In this document: piece after piece, positions 9,830 through 19,235 of the stretch
Numbering within the stretch: the stretch's first letter is position 1
How the letters are laid out: the number at the start of each line of letters is the position of its first letter
NCBI GenBank assembly: GCA_025201805.1
Contig: MU619388.1
Location: 45,229 to 73,559 of the forward strand
Reading direction: 5' to 3'
Origin: Parasitella parasitica
Lineage: Eukaryota > Mucoromycota > Mucoromycetes > Mucorales > Mucoraceae
Length of the DNA: 28,331 bases
Made by a program: the position numbers and the translations under genes
The notes under the pieces: generated by a model
What the model was told of the DNA's origin: nothing
Databases searched by the model: none
The model's input: only the letters and a program-made list of their open reading frames with translations

Positions 9830-11099
9830 TTAAAGCTTTGAGTATGATGATTCATATCGCTTGAGAGCAGCCGCAAGCTGAGCACGCCCGGCAGGGATAA
9901 CGTCTTTAATGTATTTTCTGAAAGCAGCATTACTTTCTTTGGTATGGAAGGAGTCTATACAAATTTGTCTTAATTTGTTGCATAGATACTCAAATGAAAC
10001 TAATAAAATACATACCTGGTTGCTGCAGTGCTTCTATTGTGATGATACCTTCAGGTGTAGCCAATAAGGTTTCGGCTGTTGGGAGGAAAGGGCTTTAATG
10101 AGAAGCTCAATTAGAGAAATATGATATAAAAACTTACTGTTTCTCGTCCTGTCAGTAAGCAGAGTCAGAAAACCATCGACAACTGTCTCCATGGAAACAC
10201 GAGGAGAATGCTTGATGACATTATAAAACGGTTCTTGCGTATTATCAGACTCTTTTATGCCTGACAATAAATCGGTTTCTATACATACACATGTCATCAG
10301 GTAGAACTCATGCTCAATAGCTTCACTACTTTACATACCAACACAGTAGGGGCACAATGCATTAACACGAACATTACAAATATACGGCATGAATTGGAAA
10401 GAGCGGGTGTATCCAACGACACCGTGTTTGGAAGCATTATAACTTGCAAATCCACTACATGCAATTCCCACATAAATATGGTGTTGTATCCAAAACGCTA
10501 CATGTGTAAAACATTTATGCACTTGCGGCGAGCTAAAAAAAATCCGGCTGCAGACGCAATATGAACAATAGATCCACCTCCTCTCGTTGCCATGTGCAGC
10601 AGTGCTACCTTTGTACCTTTGATCACGTCGATCGTATTGATATTGAAGATTTTTTCCTCGATTTGATCGTCCAAAGAAGAGAACATTGAATTTGCGTTTT
10701 GCCCTATGCCTGCATTAATTAATGCATACTGTTTTTTAATAGAATGGGTAAGTAGGTTGTAAACGATGATGTGAGAATACATATGTACATCAACACCACC
10801 AAATTCCCTTTCTGCTGATTGAAACAAGTTTTTGTTGTCCTCGTATTTGGTCGCATCCGAACGGATAAATACTGCAACCTTTTCTCTTGCTCTAACAAGG
10901 ATACGGATATCTCAACGCTGTTCTCTATAAAGATAACACCAAGTACGTACTATTTATTGTAGGCATCCATAACTACTTGACCTTCTTGCCCCAGCAAGTC
11001 GCCAATCACAACTTTGCCACCATTTTCAACAAGAGCGTCTGCTGCGGCTTTACGGATGCCACGACTAGCCCCTGTAAGAACTGCAACATTTCCTTTCAT
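9830..11099 (-). CDS. Short-chain dehydrogenase/reductase (SDR), first exon junction possibly disrupted
   Basis: This is an NAD(P)-dependent oxidoreductase with a classical SDR Rossmann fold, resembling 15-hydroxyprostaglandin-dehydrogenase-like SDRs; the substrate is unknown. Exon 1 starts at 11099 (MKGNVAVLTGASRGIRKAA). Later exons 10523-10728, 10339-10454, 10138-10278, 10016-10075 and 9830-9954 join in phase with clean GT/AG borders. They carry NAG (LINAGIG), the conserved Asn (FNINTIDVIKG), catalytic Ser (HIASAAG), YNASKHG (Tyr and Lys) and CPYCVETDLLSG. Exon 2 ends at 10789 with FGGVD and begins somewhere near 10890. Two oddities appear. The glycine motif has Arg for its last Gly (TGASRGIR). 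The natural exon-1 end, after VVMDAYNK, meets an in-frame TAG, and I found no junction restoring KVAVFIRSD without loss of residues. It may be a recent pseudogene or use an odd splice. Confidence 0.72.
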
Positions 11100-11472
11100 A
11101 TTCGAGAGCAGTTCCTTGATTAAGTCTTAAATTCTTTTTTGATCTGCGAGAACAAACAAATAAAATAGCAATAATCATGGTTGGACTCGCAATATAAATG
11201 TTATTGTACGATCATACAGTTGAGTAAATTATGAGATTCTTTTTTAGACCATAAAAAGGTTGGGCGCATCAGTTCAAGGCTGACAAAGGTAGACAAGTAG
11301 TTTATTCAGGCAAAAGCTGCCTCGACCTGAACAGGATAAACACATATTCAATTATACAACATTTGGTTGCTGCATAAAGCTATTTTTTTTTCCAGCATAA
11401 AAAAAGGGGCCAAGTTGGTGTTTACATTTGTTCACCATCTCTTATTTGAAGCACTCTTTTTAATTTGCACTA

Positions 11473-11489
11473 GGGGGGGGGAGGGAGGG
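11473..11489 (+). other. G-rich stretch able to form a G-quadruplex
   Basis: Nine G, then A, GGG, A, GGG: at least four G-runs of three or more with single-base loops. It sits about 310 bp upstream of the asparagine synthetase ATG in an otherwise AT-rich region. Any role is inference. Confidence 0.6.
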
Positions 11490-11670
11490 CATAAAAAGCG
11501 AGAGTGTTAGACAATCCTTCGATCATTCGTTGATGTCTGTTCCATCTATAGCAGAGCCGCTGCACCTGATATGTCTAGTGTAAAATGATTAATAGGCACC
11601 TCGATGGTCATTTTTATCACAAATGCATGATGCTGCTGTATGCGTATATTGCGTCTATGGGATCATGTAA

Positions 11671-11722
11671 TTGATCGTTGTGATATAATTATGTATTTGA
11701 TCGTTGCGATACGATCGTGCAT
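11671..11722 (+). repeat. Two 26-bp imperfect direct repeats upstream of asparagine synthetase
   Basis: Both copies begin TTGATCGTTG (11671 and 11697) and are 26 bp long. They differ at six positions, all transitions, mostly at CpG sites of the second copy. The pair lies just upstream of the TATA-like element, where it could be a regulatory repeat. Confidence 0.7.
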
Positions 11723-11796
11723 ATAGCCATTGTGTATATAAAGTCTATGCAGAAGTCTCGTCCTCATTATTTTCAGTTTATTAAAGCATCCTTGAC

Positions 11797-13883
11797 ATGT
11801 GTGGATTTTCTTGCTATTTTCAATTTGATACAAGCCAAAAAAGCTGCTATCTCACCAATGACAACTTGAAAAAATCCCTTGAAATCATCAAACATCGTGG
11901 CCCTGACGAAACTGGCACTTTTCTCTCGCCTTGTGGTCGTTGTGGTAAGTAAGACTTGTTAGTGTAAATATGTCAGATAGCTGACTGTAGTGTGTACACA
12001 TGTGTCTAGCACTTGGCCATGTTCGGTTATCCGTTATTGGTTTGGCCGATGGCCAGCAACCTTTGTCTAGCCAAGATGGACACATTCATGCCGTGGTCAA
12101 TGGAGAATTGTACGGATACAAGCAAATCAGATCTGAACTTGAAGCAAAGGGTTATCGTTTCAAGACTCACAGCGATAGTGAGGTTGCTCTATGCCTATAT
12201 GAAGAATATGGCATTTCCTTTGTCGATCATCTGCGAGGTGAATTTGCTATTTCGATTTGGGACTCTAGAAGAAAGCGGTTTTTTCTTGTGAGAGACCGAT
12301 TTGGCATCAAGCCTTTGTACTATACTCGGACCAAAGACGACGCTCTACTAGCAGCAAGCGAGATCAAGGCGTTTCTTCCGTTGGGTTGGAAACCAGAATG
12401 GGACATTGACTCGTTACTGGGCAACGGGGTCTTGCTGGATAATAGAACGGCTTTCAAAGAAGTGTACCATCTAAAGCCTGGCCATTATTTAACGGCTACA
12501 GTAAGTGGCAGTGTGCAGACTCACCAATATTGGAGTCCTTCGTATCCTGACAAAACAATCAGAGAGACTCGTAACGTGGATGAGATGATCCGAGGAGTCC
12601 GGCAGCGCTTGGTTGATGCCGTCAAGGACAGATTAATAGCCGATGTGCCAGTAGGTGTTTATCTAAGCGGTGGCATAGACAGCTCTTGCATTGCGGGCAT
12701 AATGAGCGATCTAAAGAAAAACGACAGCACTACACAGAGCCGAATAAAAGCATTTTCGATTGCGTTTGTTGATGATGACAACTTTAACGAGGGCTCCATC
12801 GCAAAAAGAACAGCAGAGTTTTGTAACACTGATTTCCAGGTGCTCGAACTGACGGAAAACGATCTTTTGGAGCACTTTGAAGATTCAGTCTGGCATGTAG
12901 AGCAACATCACTTCAACTTGAACAGTGTTGGTAAATATTTGCTCTCAAAAATGGTGCGCGATCAAGGCTACAAGGTGGTGTTGACAGGCGAAGGGTCGGA
13001 CGAGCACTTTGCTGGATATGTCCACTTTCAAGCTGATTACCTTTCTGAGCCAGATCTGTCCTCGCCTCATGGCCTAGGCTCGCTTTCCAAAAATGAGTGT
13101 GAGGAAAGGCTCAAAATGTTTAGCAGCCGCAAAGAGTTTGCAAAGTACACCAAAACCGATTTTTCATATGATGATAACGCAAAGCACTGTAAATTGGTAA
13201 ACAATATACACCTGCCTTCTTTGTTGGCATCAAGCTTCAGCCTATCGTCGGATTTCTTTAGCAGTGCAACCGTGCAACAGAATGGCGTCTCAGATCCAGC
13301 AATGACGGTTGCAGAATCTCTGAATGGCATCAATCGTGAATGTGCAGCTACTAAATGGCATCCACTACACACTTCCTTGAATGCTAATTTGAATTCTTTG
13401 TTTGCGAGCTACATGCTGGGCTCTCTGGGTGATCGCATAGAAATGGCTCACTCAGTTGAGACGCGCACTCCCTTTTTGGACCACAAGCTTTGCGAGTATG
13501 TCAATGGCCTGCCCCCGTCTGCCAAGGTCAAGCCCAACAGCGATGGCACACTCACTGAAAAGTGGATTCTCAAAGAGGCTGTCAAGCCGTATGTCACGCA
13601 AGAAGTCTACGAGCGCACAAAAGCACCATTCATTGCGCCACCCGCAAAGGCAGCAAATCCCAAATTTATCGACTTGATGAACAAGTATATTACAGAGGAA
13701 CATATAAGCAGACTCGGCTGGATCAGCTATGAAAAAGCAGCTGCGGCAAAAACACGATACATTGAGACGAATGATTTGAGGACCTACCAGGACATGTTGA
13801 TTATAATATCGTACGTGGTTATTTCAACGCGATTCAATGTCGCCACCTACGTGCCTGCAGACCATCAAGGGCTCTTTGCATGA
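11797..13883 (+). CDS. Asparagine synthetase, glutamine-hydrolysing, long form
   Basis: The enzyme makes Asn from Asp, ATP and Gln-derived ammonia in the cytosol. Exon 1 (11797-11944) and exon 2 (12010-13883) join across a 65-bp intron (GTAAGT donor, TCTAG acceptor), giving 673 aa. It begins MCGF, so Met removal exposes the nucleophilic Cys of the class-II glutaminase. KHRGPDETG, VVNGELYGY (canonical FNGE-type), SDSEVALCLYEEYG and FLVRDRFGIKPLYY complete that domain (to about residue 200). The synthetase domain has the PP-loop LSGGIDSSCIAG, VVLTGEGSDEHFAGYV, MAHSVETRTPFLDHKL and TEKWILKEAV. It is about 100 aa longer than yeast or E. coli AsnB-type enzymes, mainly through a Ser-rich insert around residues 400-480 before the LNANLNSLFA segment. 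An AATAAA overlaps the stop. A paralogous Asn-synthase-like amidotransferase with another acceptor is possible. Confidence 0.93.
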
Positions 13884-14116
13884 ATAAAAAGAGACTTTGG
13901 CAGGACAAAGGATTTTCCTTGTGGATGATACAGTATTACTATTTGCAATAAACAACTGTGTGCACACCCATTTCCCATGCAACCAACTATAGTGCTTCTT
14001 AATTTAGTGGCGCCTCATCCGCGGAAGTCGATCGTTATAATAAAATCATCCATCCGGTTTATAATGGACAATTCCTTTTCTCTCTCTTTTTTTTTTTCGT
14101 CGCCAATTTATGCCGA

Positions 14117-15399
14117 ATGAGACTAGTCATTAGAAACGATTACGACGAAGTGTCCGAGTGGGCTGGTAGGTAGCATACGAATGGCGCAGGATAGCAGGGT
14201 TGGCTCACACTGAAGCGAAAAAAAAGCTCACTACATCAAGGAACGTATCAATCAATTCGAGCCAACGGAGGAACGGCCGTTTGTGCTTGGCCTCCCCACT
14301 GGATCATCGCCTATGAACGCATACAGACGTCTAGCAGAGTTTGTCAAAGACGGCAAATTATCGTTCAAGCATGTAGTCACCTTCAACATGGATGAATATG
14401 TTGGTATTCCTCGGTAAGTGCGAATTCTCTCGAGAGTCGATATTTTCCGTCAAGCTCTGTATTTTTTTTCTCACACACACAAACACACTCACACACACAC
14501 ACACTCACACACACACACACAAACACTCACTCACTCACTCACTCTCTCACAAAAGCTCCCATAAACAATCGTACTATTCATTTATGCGGACCAACCTCTT
14601 TCAGCACATAGACATTCCGCCAGAGAACATCAACTTTTTAGACGGAAACGCACCTGATTTGGAAGCGGAATGCAGACGTTACGAGGCGGAAATCATCAAG
14701 CGTGGTGGCATAGAGCTGTTCATGTGCGGCATTGGGCCAGACGGTCATATTGCATTCAACGAACCCGGCTCATCACTCACTTCTCGCTCAAGAGTAAAGA
14801 CATTGGCCTACGAAACAATCATTGCCAATGCAAGGTTTTTTGAAGGGGACATAACAAAGGTGCCGAAATTGGCCTTAACAGTCGGTGTAGCGTAAGTTGT
14901 CATTTGTCATTTGTCCTTTGTCTGGGTGTCGTATTGACCATCGAGTTTTTGCGTCAGAACGGTGATGGATGCAAGAGAAGTGTGTATCATTATCACGGGG
15001 GCACATCGAAGTATTGCTCTAGCAAAGTGCGTCGAAGAAGGCGTCAATCACATGTGGACAGTGTCTGCCATTCAAATGCACCCAAAAGGGCTGATTGTAT
15101 GTGACGAAGACGCGACGCTGGAACTCCATGTCAAAACTGTTAAATACTTTAAATCGATCGAGCATGTCCATCAGTCGCTAATTGGACAGGAGAACCTGGG
15201 ATTGCAAGGCGAACTGCTATCTACAAAAACAGTGCAAAGATCAGATACGCTGCATAAAGAAATGATGGTCAGGAAACTGATGAACGACGAGTTGAACAGC
15301 AACCAATTTGACGACGACTCTGAATACGAAAGTCTCAATGGCTCTTCTGTCCACAGCCAGAAAAAGAGACGACTAGCAATGACTGATTCACCCTCTCCC

Positions 15400-15402
<3 letters not shown>
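14117..15402 (+). CDS. Glucosamine-6-phosphate deaminase/isomerase (NagB family)
   Basis: The enzyme converts glucosamine-6-phosphate to fructose-6-phosphate and ammonia, the exit from amino-sugar or chitin breakdown. Four exons are seen: 14117-14165, 14227-14413, 14556-14891 and 14958-15402. All phases fit, giving 338 aa. Motifs include LGLPTGSSP (phosphate loop), [11 protein letters not shown] (catalytic Asp), [16 protein letters not shown] (Asp, His, Glu), [33 protein letters not shown] and [17 protein letters not shown]. It follows the animal GNPDA proteins almost residue for residue and then adds a C-terminal extension of about 50 aa, acidic and ending in a basic QKKRRLA patch. Intron 2 (142 bp) is a CA/CACT microsatellite. 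A seven-codon ATG frame at 14110-14133 overlaps the start out of frame. An Ala replaces the usual Gly in TVGVG at the exon 3/4 join. Confidence 0.93.
14471..14550 (+). repeat. CA/CACT microsatellite inside an intron of the deaminase gene
   Basis: Tandem CA units interrupted by AAACA and CACT blocks, ending in TCAC repeats. It fills the middle of the intron at 14414-14555 and makes that intron more than twice the usual length here. It is expected to vary in length between strains. Confidence 0.9.

Positions 15403-15437
<35 letters not shown>
15403..15437 (+). terminator. 35-nt T tract shared by convergent 3' ends
   Basis: An uninterrupted run of 35 T starts right after the deaminase TGA. The HIS2 stop codon follows on the other strand, so the 37 bp between the two genes are nearly all this tract. 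It is T-rich for one transcript and A-rich for the other. A role in 3' end formation is inference; retroposition or slippage could also produce it. Confidence 0.5.
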
Positions 15438-15439
15438 CA

Positions 15440-16465
15440 CTACCAGTGTTGTATTTTATCCCAAAACACATCGTCTAATATATGTTCATGTTTTTCAACA
15501 GTAATCTTTCCACTTTCGTCATGTGCCAAATAGTATAGTGTGGTAATCTGGTTTTCCTTCATATACGCGGGCAATTTCTCGTAGAACAGTCCAACGTCAT
15601 TTGGGCCATGGCAATCATCCGAGAGAGTGAATTTGCCATTCTTCTCCAAGACAGCCTACAAAAGCGTTGATGCAAATGCTAGGCGTACGTTTCCTGGGCC
15701 TACCTTGATAATATCTCTTTGAGGATATGCATCTACAAGCCCCTTTTTCCATGATCTCGAGTTGATTTCGAATACACCGCCATATCCGACCACCAGGTCA
15801 ATGTTGCGAACAACACGTTTCCACACCTCAGGCTGTAACAGGGTCGAATCCGCTATTTGCTGGTCTGCAAAGATGCGAATCAAATCAAAATGCCCCACAA
15901 CTTCAGGCTGCACGGATTGCAACATGACATACTGTTCATCAAAATACTGAACATAGAGATCCTCCAATGAGTTTACTTGGCCCAACGCCTCTGCGTACAG
16001 TTCAGGGGAGAAATCAATGGGAACTGAATTCACATGGTGAAGAGACCCTACGACATAATCTGCCTTATAGACGTTTCTCAGGTTGCGCACATGCTGGGCG
16101 TAGTCCTTGTTGATGAACTCAATCTCGGCACCAATCAGTATGTTGATTTGGTCCTTGTACTTTTGCTGGACGCGCTTAGCTTCCACCTGAAAATCGGCAT
16201 AGGTCGCTTCCAAGGTTGTTGGGGAGCAACTGGCCTGTCCAACATGCAAGCTATTCAATTATCTCTCTCAAAAAAGTAAAGACTTGTTTTTTTTCGTTAC
16301 CTCTAATTCTTCCGGATACAACTCGGATTCTGCATAGCGAGGCATATGTTCACTCAATCCGTAAGCATAGAACCCCTTTCGAATAGCTTCCTTGACAACG
16401 TCCTCCAAAAGACCGTATCCATGCTTACAAAACTGGCCAGAGTGGCTATGAAAGGAGTACGGCAT
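15440..16465 (-). CDS. HIS2: Histidinol-phosphatase (PHP type)
   Basis: The enzyme removes phosphate from L-histidinol phosphate, the penultimate part of histidine synthesis. Three exons are seen: 16301-16465, 15704-16234 and 15440-15655. The introns are 66 bp (16235-16300, GTAACG donor, GGACAG acceptor) and 48 bp (15656-15703), both phase 0, giving 303 aa. PHP-domain metal ligands are visible: FHSHSG at the N-terminus, YAYGLSEHMPRY, ILIGAEIEFI, YVVGSLHHVN, VVGHFDLIRIF, GGVFEINSRSW and TLSDDCHGPNDVG. Start: Met 16465 puts HSHSG at residues 6-10 as in yeast His2. An in-frame Met at 16558 would add 31 residues with no family support. The gene is head-to-head with DAHP synthase and tail-to-tail with the deaminase. 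Confidence 0.93.
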
Positions 16466-16842
16466 ATTTAAGAGAAAGAAAATGCGGGCGTGATAATGGG
16501 TCGCCCATTTAATCATTTTTAGATTGCTAGCATGGTTGATGTACGCATTATTAGTCATTGATGACTTTTATGCGTGGAAGACTTGCTGCCATTATAGAAG
16601 CTGATATATGTTCCTGGATCACACAAATTATAACCCTCTTTCCCCTCCCTTTTTTGTCTTGTTTTCTTTTTTTGCATTTCTATCATTTGCCTTGACACAT
16701 CTGGATGTACTTTATCATCATGTAGCCTTGGTGTCACATCCTTTGCCATTGGACGAGAGCTAATAAGCAGATATAATAAATTGTGAGTCAGTTAATTTGG
16801 CAAGCTTTCTTTTCTTTTCTCGATCAAACACTTTCTGTCAAG
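16466..16842. promoter_or_regulatory. Bidirectional HIS2/DAHP-synthase promoter with Gcn4/CPC1-type site
   Basis: This 377-bp divergent spacer sits between two amino-acid biosynthesis genes. It has TGAGTCA at 16784-16790, a perfect match to the bZIP Gcn4/CPC1 consensus TGASTCA, 53 bp before the DAHP synthase ATG. ATATAATAAA at 16771-16780 is a TATA-like candidate next to it. A 64-codon ATG frame (16555-16749, minus) would lie in the HIS2 leader if transcription of HIS2 starts near the site. Confidence 0.6.
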
Positions 16843-18596
<1,754 letters not shown>

Positions 18597-19235
18597 AGCA
18601 AAACGAGAAAAATGGCCTTGTGCTATGTATATTGATTTTAAATAAAGAGCTTCAACAAGCTAGATGCTAGTGTCAAGGCTACATCAAAGTAACATTGCAT
18701 TGAGCAGGAAAAGAGAAAATTGAGCTTCGTATTATGTTTTATTCAACCTTGATGAGCAAATATTAGGATACCAATGCAAATTCAGCATCAAAAATAGAAA
18801 CGTAATACAGCAAATGCTTCTATTAAGATTCATATAGCGTATCTCACAAATTGTATAATACACAAACTATCTATACATTTGCGCAAAGCATAATCACAAC
18901 ATTAAAGCAAGCCTATGACGAAATGTATCTTCCGCCAGCAGGCATTTACGTAATTTGATTTCAAGCTATGATAGCGCATTAACCAGACTGGAAGATTAAA
19001 CATTGGAAAGCTTCAAAAAGGTAACAAATTCTGTTAATTTTTGTGGCATCACTAATGCCTTTTGGATCAAGTCAAGCTTTCTGGATCCAGTAAAAGACCA
19101 AAAGATTGTAAAAACTTACTATAATTGAAAAAAAGAAAAAAAAAAAAAAACGTGCAAATTTGCTTTTATTTGTGCATTTGCGCTTTAGGGGACTCCGTAA
19201 TCTTCTTTCTGTTTTTCTTTTAAAATAAATTCGTT
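18597..19235. other. Intergenic: DAHP synthase 3' UTR and EH-protein promoter
   Basis: No gene is seen in these 639 bp. AATAAA at 18641-18646 suits 3' end formation of the upstream gene. The rest is AT-rich, with an A-rich run near 19127-19150 and a pyrimidine-rich stretch (about 19200-19221) directly before the next ATG. Confidence 0.55.

Larger units (their letters stand above)
11100..11796 (+). promoter_or_regulatory. Upstream region of asparagine synthetase with TATA box
   Basis: This 697-bp region separates the divergent SDR and asparagine synthetase genes. A TATA-like TATATAAAG lies at 11735-11743, about 55-60 bp before the ATG, a plausible spacing for a short leader. Further up are a 26-bp imperfect direct repeat (11671-11722) and a G-rich stretch (11473-11489). 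No Gcn4-type TGASTCA site was found here. Confidence 0.55.

Noticed and set aside
14140-14170. tRNA-like A-box (GTGTCCGAGTGGGCTG) resembling the 5' part of tRNA-Leu/Ser
   Set aside because: It encodes EVSEWA of the deaminase exon 1 and no matching B-box or acceptor stem follows.
14392-14895. Continuous frame through the CA microsatellite giving HTHTH repeats
   Set aside because: The family alignment requires the intron at 14414-14555; the His-Thr repeat is intron sequence read as protein.
16463-16558. HIS2 start 31 codons upstream at Met 16558
   Set aside because: The family places the HSHSG metal motif within the first ten residues, as from Met 16465.
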